A program made the translations under genes and the position numbers. The notes under the pieces were generated by a model. That model saw only the letters and a list, made by a program, of their open reading frames with translations, was not told where the DNA came from and made no database searches. Positions 48,001 through 58,552 of a stretch of 64,000 bases of DNA are shown piece after piece; positions within the stretch are counted from its first letter, which is position 1; each line of letters opens with the position of its first letter. The stretch lies in the NCBI GenBank assembly GCA_036429605.1, contig CM071591.1, forward strand, positions 806,001-870,000. Direction: 5' to 3'. The DNA comes from Cladobotryum mycophilum (Eukaryota; Ascomycota; Sordariomycetes; Hypocreales; Hypocreaceae).

Positions 48001-48260
48001 TCCAAGTCAAATACACCCATCGGAACATCAGCGGCATTGCCGCCATCTCCATGTCCCGAACATTCCCGTTCTTGCCACTCAAGCGAGAAGTCCCCTGGAC
48101 CCCGAGATCTAGCCGACGATCTAGATATTCTATCTTGTTTTACGATGTTCACGTGCTTACAACAACCGAGTTGCCCTAGGGTTACGGATGAAACATTGAA
48201 ATATACTACGTCTCGCGGAAGTAGATTCCGAGTATATTCTCAGCACTCCCGATGTTCTTT
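45093..48260. other. Intergenic region upstream of the MGA2-type gene
   Basis: This 3.2-kb stretch contains the promoter and leader of the MGA2-type gene at its left end. There a GA-rich tract (45668-45702) reads as CT on the coding strand. Motif copies TACGGAGTA (45800-45808) and TACAAGTA (46556-46563) occur. I could not support any gene. Confidence 0.6.
45668..45702. repeat. (GA)-rich tract in the MGA2 leader region
   Basis: An almost pure purine tract of GA and GGGA units lies about 600 bases upstream of the start. On the coding strand it is CT-rich. Confidence 0.75.
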
Positions 48261-50246
48261 TCAAATACGCCCAGTTGGTTCGTTCGGCACTCTAGAAAAC
48301 TGTAACGCTGACGGTCTTGGCTCTGGCTCATCATAGAAACGAATCTCACGTCTCCGAGCCGGCATCGAATCTTCCTCATCAGATGTATCACTCCTGTTGT
48401 TAGTTGGAACAGCAGCTGGAACCGGCCTCAGATTTGGTAGATCGGAATTAGGAGGGTCCTGCAGAGGAAGCTCATTGCCCTGTGATCCAGCAGCTGCTTC
48501 AACATCAGTCTTGCCGTTCGAGAGCCATCTGGAGATGGTGGGGACTCTGGAGCTGATGCGAAATTCATCGCCCGAGATGCTTTCACTCATCATCCTAGAG
48601 ATGGTTCGTGGAGCAAGATATCCAATTTTCCCCAGCGGGATGCTGAGGCCGTGAACAACCTGAGTGATTTTCATGTTAGCTAACGAGTTGCAAGTAGAAC
48701 TCGTGTCAAGACGGTGACTCACGATGCTGCAAACGGTCAGGAACCAAACTACGACTCGAACAGTCTCGCTTAGATCTTTGACATCACTCCTTGGAACCCT
48801 ATTCTCATCACTAAGGTGCTGATCAATGAATTCCAACGTAATAAACAAGTAGAAGACAGCGGACACGCCAATGGGGCCAAAGAAGCCCACAAACAGCGCC
48901 TGTCGTGTCTCTCTGATCTGATGAATCCATTTGTGCAAGCCAAAGATCCAGGGCAGTCGTCTAAGGAGTAGCACCAAGATTCCAAGTGGAACGAGCCGGT
49001 ACAAATGGATGACAATGTTGTTCTGAAACAGACCCCAGGGGATGACAGCCCCGTACCACAGAAAAATCGTGACGTTAAGGAGCATATCAATGGTAGGCTG
49101 TAGCGAGTCATCCTGGGTTTGGATGCGGAACCAGTCATCCCATGTAAATGCATTTCCAGCAACGAAACAAGCGAGCACGTCATCTGTTCCGATGAGACCG
49201 CATGTCCCCAGCACGAAGAGTGCTAGGGAGATGGCGAAGACGAGGAAGCTCTCCCGGTCGACGTAGTTGCGCTTCTCGGCCCAGTGAAGCAATTCTTTGG
49301 CTAGCCATCCCACAGCAGCGCCGTACAAGATACTGAGGATGATTGTGTAACCCCAAGTCAGGGCGAACCAAAGGCCAAAGGCATCACCCGCACCGCCAGA
49401 GGTGGCACCGGCGCCGACGTACTTTATCAGATACAGCGCGAAGAAGAGGAAAGGGTAGCCTAGGCCATCGTTTGCGCCGGACTCGGCTACGATGAGGTCT
49501 TGCAGATCCTTGGGGATATTGTTATCCGCAAATTTGCCCTTGACGATGACGGCGGACAAGACGGGATCCGTGGGAGTGACACAGGCACCCACCGCCAGGG
49601 CATGCAAGAAGCTCGGTGTGCCGACGAGGCCCCAGACGAGAAAGCTGGTGGCAAGCCACATAAAGGTCATACCCGGCCCGAGGAGCATCGAGATGGGCTT
49701 CCATTCCGTCCAGAGGTACTTGCTAGGCAGCTGGATGCCCGCAATGACAAGCTGCACGCCGAGCACCAGACGGGAGAAGTTGAGCGTGATGTCGTTTGTA
49801 CTATCGCGGCATTGGAGCTCAGAGTCGGGGTTACCGGTGCAGCCCGAGGCGTAGGCGTTGGGACGGATGAAGTTTGCACCATGAGGACCGAGAGCAACAC
49901 CTATCAGAAGAGAAATGACTGGACAAATGGGCAAAAAAGATTAGCACATTGGACGATAGTAGGTGTAGAATGCGTTCTGGACTTTGCGGGGGTGTGGACG
50001 CATGTCTCAGACCCTGCATCAGCCAAAAAACAATTGAATTCCCAATTCACTCGAAACAAAATGATACAAGTAGCAGCAGCAGTAGTAGTGTAGTAAACAC
50101 TCACGAGCTTCAGAAAGGTAATAGTTCTCCTTCAAGAGATACGACACCAGCCCAAACAGCGATATAAAGCCGCCCAGCACGGCGACCACGATGTTGAAGT
50201 TTGACAGCGCCAGCGGCACAGCCCAGATGCTGTTGTGTTCCGCCAT
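48261..50246 (-). CDS. nha1: Na+(K+)/H+ antiporter of the fungal NHA1/SOD2 type
   Basis: This is a plasma-membrane cation/proton exchanger that exports Na+ and K+ and helps control pH and salt tolerance. Exons are 50246-50105, 49918-48723 and 48659-48261; introns are 49919-50104 (GTGAGT...CCAG) and 48660-48722 (GTGAGT...TCAG). The 578-residue product has about twelve hydrophobic segments in the first 430 residues. Signature pieces are LIGVALGPHGANFIRPNAY, ACVTPTDPVLSAVIVKGKF with the TDPV ion-binding region, and AESGANDGLGYPFLFFALY with the catalytic ND pair. The cytoplasmic tail is short for the family and rich in Ser, Arg and Glu, ending NEPTGRI. The second intron is 63 nt and open in frame, so retention would add 21 residues. 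The leader contains a long CT tract on the coding strand. Confidence 0.9.
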
Positions 50247-50423
50247 GGCGCCTCAAGCGTATGTTAGCAGCTAGAGAAACGGGTCGCGATGGTGATGGTT
50301 CCAATCATGGAAATCATAGTTCTTCTAGCAAACCGTGTAAGAGCTGCGAACTTTGGCAGTGGTGTAAGATTTACTCTGTTCTGTGTGCGTGTCTGTCTCA
50401 ATCACACAGACAGACAGAGAGTG

Positions 50424-50425
50424 AG

Positions 50426-50456
<31 letters not shown>
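50424..50456. repeat. (GA)n tract in the NHA1 leader
   Basis: A GA dinucleotide run lies about 180-210 bases upstream of the NHA1 start. It is a CT tract on the coding strand. Confidence 0.85.
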
Positions 50457-51530
50457 CGCGGTAGCCTTTATGACGTTGCGCCAAGGCAAAGACAAATTAG
50501 AAAAAAAACGAGGAAAAGAAAAAAAAAGATGTCTCCGTGATGTTTCTGGAAAAAACAAAAAACAAATCGGGATGAGGCAGCGGGAAAGAAAAGGTTTCGA
50601 TAAAAGGCAAGAAAAAGAAAAAGAAAGAAAGGGAAATCTTACCCAAAGGAGACAGCCGAGCTTAATCGCCCATTGAACCGGAGTGACTAATAGATGGATT
50701 GGATGGGTTTGGTGGACTTATTACCTCCAGCGCTATTCACTATCCGTATGTTTTAGTAGGTGATAACGGGCGGCTGTGGCGGACGGATGGGGGGCCCTCA
50801 TTATCGACAGACATTAATTAGCTTGGGACATGGAATCTTCAGCTCAACATGAATATCATCGCCATACAGAGTAAAGATACTACAGATAAAAACAGATACT
50901 ACAGGATACAAACGTCATGCATCATGTTGTCCAATAAAATCCATCCATCCTTGTTTTACTCTTACACAAATCAATACCCTCACAGCGGCATAATCTTGCC
51001 GCTCCATCCTCCTCCACCCCCCCCCCCCAATTTGCGTCTCACATCCCACACTCAATCATCCCCCTCAGCCCCCCATCCTGCAACATTCATCACATCCATC
51101 ACATCAGGTCAGGTCATCTGAGAGTATCCCCCTCCCTCCCCCTCCCCCAGCTTACAGGAAAGTTGTGGTGTGCGACTTTTACTCGCCATTGGATCAAAAA
51201 AACAAATCTATACATCGTATACATACATAGGTGGGTTTTTCATTCATATGACATGACATGAAAGCCTTTTAAGCAGCAAAGGTATCGCCATAACGACCAA
51301 AACATACAAAGTCCTCTCTCAAGACCTGAACCATCCCTTGTACTTGTAGCATATCATCCACCCCCTACCATACTCCAAATATGACATGGTGCCTCTCTCA
51401 CCTTACCCGCCTAGCCTCATAGCTATACATATATATGTGCACATGAAATACTCTCGCTTCACCTGCAATCCAGCCATGCAAAAGAAATAACAATAAAAAT
51501 ACCCCCATCGTAGTCAGATAGTTAGAACCA

Positions 51531-51576
51531 GATAGGATAGGATAGGATAGGATAGGATAGGACAGGATAGGATAGG
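51531..51576. repeat. (GATAG)n pentanucleotide repeat
   Basis: About nine tandem copies of GATAG, with one variant GACAG, lie just downstream of the RNase H1 stop codon, within its likely 3' untranslated region. Confidence 0.9.
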
Positions 51577-51586
51577 CAAGGCAGGG

Positions 51587-52681
51587 CTATGTTGCCGTCT
51601 TTGCACCTCTGACAGCCAGTCTGTCCGCCGCCACGTTCCCAAGGTCCGCCGCATGACCCTTCACCCACTGGAAATTGGTCTTCCCACCGGCATTCATCCG
51701 CGCGTCAATCTGATCCAGGATGGCCCGGATAATGTCTTGGTTCTTGACTTTCTCGCCCGTGGCCGTCAGCCAGCCCTTTTTGTTCCACCCCGTCGCCCAC
51801 TCCGTCACGCACTTGATCGAGTACTGGCTGTCGCTGTATATCCGGACCGCCTGCTCCAGCGGCGCGATTTGCAGGGCTCTCAGCATGGCCATCAATTCCG
51901 CGCGCTGGTTCGTCTGCGGCTCGCCCTGTAGACGCTCCGAGACATTGCGAGGGTCTCCCTCTCCAAAGTAGACTCCCAAGCCAGCCCGCGAGCCGGCTTT
52001 GCCATTTGCTAGGCTGCTCCCATCCGTGTAGACTTCGAGTACGTCCTCTCCGGGTATTGTTATTGCCTCTTCCCGCACGGGCTTGGGCTTCTTTGCAGGC
52101 GCCTTCGCGGGCCTTGCGACTGCTTCTTCCACAAGCGCCTCCATGGGCAGTAGATAGGTTTCTTCTGCCATCTCTCCCAAGGCTTCAATAGCATCCCTGT
52201 TGCCATACTGCTTGATGTACGCCACGGCTTCTGCCCGCGTGTTGAATCGTTTGTACTTGGGACCCTTTACGCCCTTGATAGCCTGCGACGCATCCGACCA
52301 GTCTGTAAATATGCCAGTGGGGCTCCCGACGGCAACAGCGTAAAATTTGTCTGGCTCGTCTGGTGCGGCCTGGACTTTCTTGCCTGCCGCAAACGCCTCG
52401 GCATCTTCTCGTGAAATAAAGGACTTGACTGTAAAAAGAAGAAGAAAAGGAAGAGTTAGCTTTCTCTCGTAACCCGTTTTGGCCCATCGTATGTGGGAAA
52501 ATCACGTACAAACAGCTCCCTTGAACCCCGCCGTCTGAGCCTGGCACTCCGCGTACGTCAAGTACACGCCAGGCTCAAATCCTGCCTTTACGGCATAATA
52601 CTTCTGAACGTTCTCCATCTTTCGCTTCTTTGAGGCCATCGGCGCCGAAGAGCCACTAGCAGGAGCAGGTCGCTTGGTCAT
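51587..52681 (-). CDS. rnh1: Ribonuclease H1 with two viroplasmin-like hybrid-binding domains
   Basis: RNase H1 cleaves the RNA of RNA-DNA hybrids in nucleus and mitochondria. Exon 1 (52681-52510) and exon 2 (52428-51587) are joined over an intron at 52429-52509 (GTACGT...ACAG), giving 337 residues. Two hybrid-binding (Cauli_VI) domains are visible: KYYAVKAGFEPGVYLTYAEC to SREDAEAF, crossing the splice, and KFYAVAVGSPTGIFTDWSDA to RAEAVAYIKQYG. A Lys/Pro/Ala linker follows. The catalytic domain has all four acidic residues: Asp in VLEVYTDGSS, Glu in TNQRAELMAM, Asp in IYSDSQYSIK and Asp in GNVAADRLAV; FQWVKGHAA carries the conserved His. A second in-frame ATG at 52753 would add 24 residues that could serve as a mitochondrial signal. 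Confidence 0.92.
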
Positions 52682-53773
52682 TTTTGGGAACCGTCTATAG
52701 CGTGTTGGTGTGGACAATGTCAGGAATTCAAAATATGATAGCGGCCTGTACATATATCCTTGCGCTCAAGTCCAGGAGGGCGCAAAGATGTGCGAGTCTT
52801 TGTGTGTAAAAATTCTTTTTTGTTTTGTTTTTTTTTGTGTTTCGTTGTCGCCCAATGTAGAAAAGTGGTTCAAGTGGTAAAATCGCCTTTGAACAAGGAG
52901 AAGACGCTCGAATCGTTGTCGATGTTCGCACAAGGCTGAACGCGACGAATAAATAGTCACATGAATGGCATGGCGAGGAACCAAGGGTGGCCCTCGAGGG
53001 CTTGTGCAGGTCGAAGATGGATTGCCGTTTGAGTTTGCGGTCAAAGAGGTGAGAGAGTTTGAGAAAATGGGGGTTTTCAGTTAGAGAGGGTGGAAAAGAA
53101 GGGGGGGGGACCCTTGAAGACAAGGTGCAGCGCCAGTGAAGGCCCCGTGATTCGCGCGGACTAGGAGGGGCAGAGCTGCCCGCAAAAAGGCGCGGTGGTG
53201 GAGTCTGCAAGTCTCCATCCCAGTCTGCTGCTGCATTCATTACCTGCTGTAGCCAAATCCCTTGTTCGGGCCGTGCATAGGGCCAAACGGTGTTTAGGTC
53301 AGTTTCATGCTTGTATTTTTTTCCTTCATCACCATGAATACGCAAGACGCTTTTCCTTACTACTAGTAGGATATTCATTCCTATCCTCATCAATTAAAGA
53401 TACATCATTGTACCAACTTAATCTGCCCTCTCTGCTACCATGCCAAGACTGCCAATACACAATGACCTGACTCGGCGTCACATACCCCGTAGGCGTATAG
53501 AGGACTATCTAACTCCTCTGCTTGTGCTGCAACCAATACTTGCCTACTCGACGTCCCAAAATCATACAGCATTTGTTAGAATTTGCGGGGGAAAGCTCGC
53601 CTAACCGTCTTCCATAATAGCATATGCCAATGCCAATGCCAATGCCAATGTTAATGCCAGAGCCAAAGTTGAGGGTATCATATTCTCCTCCAACAAGTTG
53701 CTCCCCTTGTCCAGTCGTGCGTCAGCCAACAATGACAAGAATGAGTCTCACATAGACCTCGGAGGTGGTAATC
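52682..53773. other. Intergenic region between TAD3 and RNase H1
   Basis: The RNase H1 leader and TAD3 3' flank lie here. A hexanucleotide repeat is present at about 53624-53655. No gene was recognised. Confidence 0.6.
53624..53655. repeat. (ATGCCA)n hexanucleotide repeat
   Basis: About five tandem copies, the last degenerate, lie about 120 bases past the TAD3 stop codon, probably outside any coding region. Confidence 0.85.
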
Positions 53774-55144
53774 CTAAACATGAGTAGTTAGGTCAACGGG
53801 AGGCAGGTCAGGTACGCCGTCACGCTCCCATTCCCAAGCCAATAAGCTCCAATTCAACTCTCGCCTCCAAAAGAGACCTAACCCTCGTCCACCTCCTTCG
53901 GGACGATCATCTGAGCTCAAGCCTCCGGTTCGGGGCATGTGGTTGCAAAACACAGCCTTGCCCATTCTTGAGTGGAGTATACCCATGGAACAGGCCACAC
54001 ATGGCTCGTGGGTAACATAGAGTTCAAGCCCATGACACAAGTAGCCATCCTTATTGGGGTGTTCCTGAGCGAAGCACTGTCGCTCCAACTCGAGGAGAGG
54101 CGCGTCCTGAAAGGCGTCGTACTCGAGATGGGGTGGCTCCATGGTGATTCCCGCAGCCCTACGTTCGTGCCGGACCAGCTTTTGGGCGACCATGCTAATG
54201 GCACGCAAAACACAGTGGGACATTGCGTTGCTTCCGATACCAAAGCCACACTCCTGATGTCTTCGGGCATCTCCCGCAAGCCCAACAAGCTCCGCGCCGT
54301 TCTCTCCCCGCTGTACAATGACAGCGCCCATGGCTTCACCGATGCCAGCTTCCTTGGCTTGCAGAGCTACCCGATGAGCTAGCGACATCCAGAGTGCAGT
54401 GTCATCCTTGATATCTTCAGTGCCACGAGCCACCATGCTAGGGTGAGGTCCAAGTGGGTTGTTCTTGCGATAGACGGTTGGCCAGAACTGCGATGACCAC
54501 ATGGCTGCTTGAACTTGCGACGTGGGGGCCAGCATCGGGACAGGGATAACACTGAGGAAAGGCTCTTTTTCGATGCCTTCAATCTTGGACAAAAGTTCAA
54601 CAAGTTCAGGTTCCGTAAAGTCCTTGGTCTCTCCCACAATGATGTAAATCCAACTCGACTTTGCAGTATGAATCTGACGTCCTGTCGGCGTGTCGTTCAT
54701 CAGTTGGGTTTTGATATGGGCAGGGAGATCTGTTGGCTTTGCGCATCGACGAAGATGTGGCAAGGTGTTACCATTACCATCAGGTTGCATCTCACGCAAT
54801 GCTCTAGAGGGCCGTTAATACCAAAAGCCTGCAATATACCAGTAGTGAAAGCAGAGGGGATCTTGGGTAAAGAGGAGTGTTCTCGGGGAGACATACGTAA
54901 GGACATCGTTTGCAGACTTTGTTGGAGCCCGGGTGATGTAGGCCTGAACAATTGCATGGTCTTGCCGAACTTCTTGGGTTGTTTTCAGGGGGATTAGAAC
55001 ACCTTGCGAGAGCTTCAGATCCCTAAGGTCATCGATAATGGGGTTAGGGAGGACGCCCTTTGACTTGAAGGGTTCATTGGTTAGGGCTTCCACCTCCGCA
55101 TCAGTGGGTTCAATCCCGGGTGGGATATCAACGATGGCAGCCAT
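53774..55144 (-). CDS. tad3: tRNA-specific adenosine deaminase subunit Tad3 (ADAT3)
   Basis: Tad3 is the structural partner of the catalytic subunit Tad2; the heterodimer converts A34 to inosine in tRNA anticodons. Exon 1 (55144-54897) starts MAAIVDIPPGIEPTDAEVEA, and exon 2 runs 54803-53774. The intron at 54804-54896 (GTATGT...CTAG) joins TKSANDVLT to ALREMQPDGNG. The 425-residue product has a long N-terminal RNA-binding part and a C-terminal deaminase domain. The zinc ligands are His at about 279 (SHCVLRAI) and the Cys pair at about 351 and 354 (EPCVACSMGILHSR). The His motif carries Val where catalytic subunits have Glu (HAE), as expected for the inactive Tad3. An alanine tRNA with an AGC anticodon, a known A34 substrate type, is present at 25726-25834, though the two are unlinked. 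Confidence 0.92.
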
Positions 55145-58100
55145 TTTATTCGTCGCTCCTATGCAACACAGGTTACAGGATGACAGAAACTTGTAGCAGA
55201 GTTAGAATCCCCGAAGCAAGCTCAAAACAAGACGCTCACCAAGAGTAGTGCAAAATAGGTTTCAAACAAGACAAGGTGGCCACAGCCGTGTCCTCTTTGC
55301 ACTCTGGGATTCTGGAAAGCTAGGTATTGAGATCGGGGGTAGGTATTTGGCCAAGGAATAAAAGACAAGGAGAATCAAGCGTTGGTGAAGTTGGGGATTT
55401 CCTCCGCGGCGTACAAGGGGAGAAAAACAAACCGCCAGTTAGTCGGCCGGCATTCAAGGGTGACTCTGACGAAGCTTTCGAGATGATTGCGAATGGAAGG
55501 TACTGGCACATGAAATGCAGGAGCCGTTGCACCAGTAACGCTGAAGTCGGATTCGCCTAAAGAGACCGAGAAGTGCGTTTGGTGGTGGAGTTTAACATAG
55601 CTATGATGGTTTTGGGAGACAGTTGCTCTTGCGGGGATGGTGTTTTGGAAACGTTAGGTGCCTCCCAAGGTAGTAGATGAGGAAGCAGAGTCGATTTGAA
55701 TATATGGCGGCACGCCAAGTTACTTTCCTCGCGTGAATGTAGTGAAATGAAGGCTCAACTACCTGAGGTCTGGGGTAACAGTATGTGGGCTTTTTTGAGA
55801 CTGCTTTGGTCGAATCACCTTCTGTTATTACAGAGGATGAATTAGTGAATAGTCCTAGAGGGAAGAGTTATAAGGTTCTAATGAATTGAAGCGTGATTTC
55901 TTAGAAGTGTTGTTGTTGGTGATTGACCCCGATGACGTGACTTGATGTTTTTGATGTTCAAAAAAACGTTGAAGAAAGTCGCTTCTCGCCAAAGTTGAAG
56001 CGATAAAGAATTTTAGTGGAGCTTGAATTTTTAGTGGGCGCTGGTTGGACGAGGCGTACAGGGACCCCGCCCCTATCGTTCACTTGCGGCTCAGATGGAT
56101 GTGCAGCCACACGATCTCGCATTTGGTCGACGGTTGGATCTTACACCAGCTATAGCGCATGAAACCCTTCAGCCCTCCCCTAGAATTATAGTGGGAGAGT
56201 GGCGGGTTGCAGCACCAGCTGTCACCCGATACTCTAATACCTCGTGGAAGTCACTGGACCTTGATGGGGGTTCTGGATATGATGCCACTTTGGTCATCTG
56301 ACCACCGTACGAAGTAGATGCTCAAACTCCCATTTCATGGTGAAGCAGACAGGCATGCGCAGGCGATGCCACTACCTCATCCTCCGCGATGCATTTCTCC
56401 GAGTGTCAGAGCTTTGCCAAGAACGAATTCGCCGAGTTCAGAGAATCGCTTGTCCACCTTTGCTCAAGATCCTCCACACTTTACATCTCAGATACGGGTC
56501 GAGAGCGTTTGCTCGCGTTTTAACATCAGCACCACTACTGGGTATGTGTCGTATTAGATATAGTAATACCCCAGAGCCAAGAGAAAGAGACCATTTGACC
56601 GACAAGGGGTGGGAGATATGCCCTCATATTTCAGACCGATTGCTACATTATATATATTGAAATCTGCACGCCAACAATTTGTCCATATTGGAATATCGAC
56701 GCCACTGATGCATCCCTGGGGTTCTGGTTCTCGGACTAACTCTTCCCATGTCAACCCTGTCAGCGATCTACCTCTACGCAGGAACGACGGCATCGTGTAT
56801 GTTGGCTAATGTACGCACACAAGCACACACCTTGTGCCCCCCACGTCCAAAAATGGGTGTGACGACATGCCCATGTCGCCTTTGCAGGGAGAGTGAGGAT
56901 CCATCCTATGGCCTTGTGCTGCAGAGCCCCCAACACTCACACCCTCCATCTTGGGGTTCCTTTTGCCAATACGTATGACTACCTTGTAACAGGAAAACAC
57001 CAACACCACCGAACTCTTACAAATACGGCGTACGGCAGCACGGATTCATGGATAAGCGAGCCTTTGTAACCATCGGTTTTTAGAGTAAGGCCGATGCAAC
57101 GTTTTGCCCCCCTCGTGGGGTTTCCCACCAACGAACGCACTCGATGAGGCTTAAAGACAAGTTCCTACTCGTGACGGCGGATCTGGCGGCTTGGATGGAT
57201 GCAATCAGCTATCACTTTTCGTTTATGCCCAGTTCATTCTCCTAGGCCCCACGGGGTTTGTTGAAGCATTCACTCCCTTGCAGTGGTGGTGATCACCAGC
57301 GGGCTTGTTCAAGCAATGGCCGGAATCCCCGATTCTGACTTTACGCTCCCGCAGCTTGGCAGCCCTCCATCAGCACTCAGAAAGGCTTGGCTATGCGGCC
57401 CAGAAAAAGAGAACCTTCGATTCTGCCTTTAGCCTAAGATTCACAGTTAATTATCAGATCTGTCCAGAACAAGGCGTTTTCGGCCGCCAAGAATTAAGTG
57501 TACGGAGGGTGCAAGTTAATTGACGGCGTGTGGGCGAATCTGTCAAGAATCTCCGGAACTATCTTTAGTGAATATTTCGGTGCCCGGAGGAGCTCCGGAC
57601 AAGCCGCAAACAGCAAAACATTTTCGGGGGGGGGGGGCTCTGCTTGAGTCGTATCAAGACCAAAGCTGCGAGTGGACTCACGGCTCGTCGGCCCACTGAA
57701 TGATTAGTGCTGATTGAGGAAAAGAAGGAATAGTAGATGCAATGCATAAAAAAAACCCATGTTCTAATTTGCTTCCTGCGCGGGCGACGCGATGTTGCTC
57801 TGTCGAGCAGACTGCCCACGTTGTCTTATGACTGGTGAAGGTAGTTCCTCCATGCTGACACTACTCATTGGATGCAAGCAACAAAGGCAAGGTCACAGAC
57901 GTGCCGTCGTGGCCAGGGTCCCGGTACTGGAAGGCCAGTACTCCGTACTCCGTAGATAATCGATGCTTCCTTTGGGTTCCTTGAGTGAGCATCAATGTCT
58001 TAGCTGTAATCCTGCATGGGACCAATTGGAAAGGAAAGTCACTGCATAGGCGGAGTCAGAAATTAAGCATACGTAGGCATGTCTCTGGATCCCTTTGACG

Positions 58101-58520
58101 TCTGATTTCTTGGCAAAGAGGCAGCGTTCTGTTGAGCAAGCCATTCATGTCTCATCATTCTTGGGGGGAATTATTAATGAGAGGTGAGGCTGGCTGCTGA
58201 GGATTGAACACGTACTCGTACTCGGACGACCCCCTTCCCAATAATCAATAATCTCTACCTCCTTTATCTAGAATATGCTGCCTGACGAACAAGTACCCCC
58301 CATCGACGCCAGGGACACAGAGAGATCCTAGTTTATCTGGATGACGTATGGGCATCAAGAGATTAGAGTTGGTCTGTTGGGATAACAATGACAACGTAGA
58401 TACATCCTCCGTACACAGTGGCAGATTGAGGAGGGTGAAGGGGAGGGAGGGACAAGGCGAACTCTCGGTCAAAATCGGTCTTGACCTAATCCGCATTAGC
58501 AAAGTGAGGAAGGGATTTCT

Positions 58521-58552
<32 letters not shown>

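Larger units (their letters stand above)
50247..51586. other. Intergenic region between RNase H1 and NHA1
   Basis: It contains the NHA1 leader with a (GA)n tract, the RNase H1 3' flank and a pentanucleotide repeat. No gene was recognised. Confidence 0.6.
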
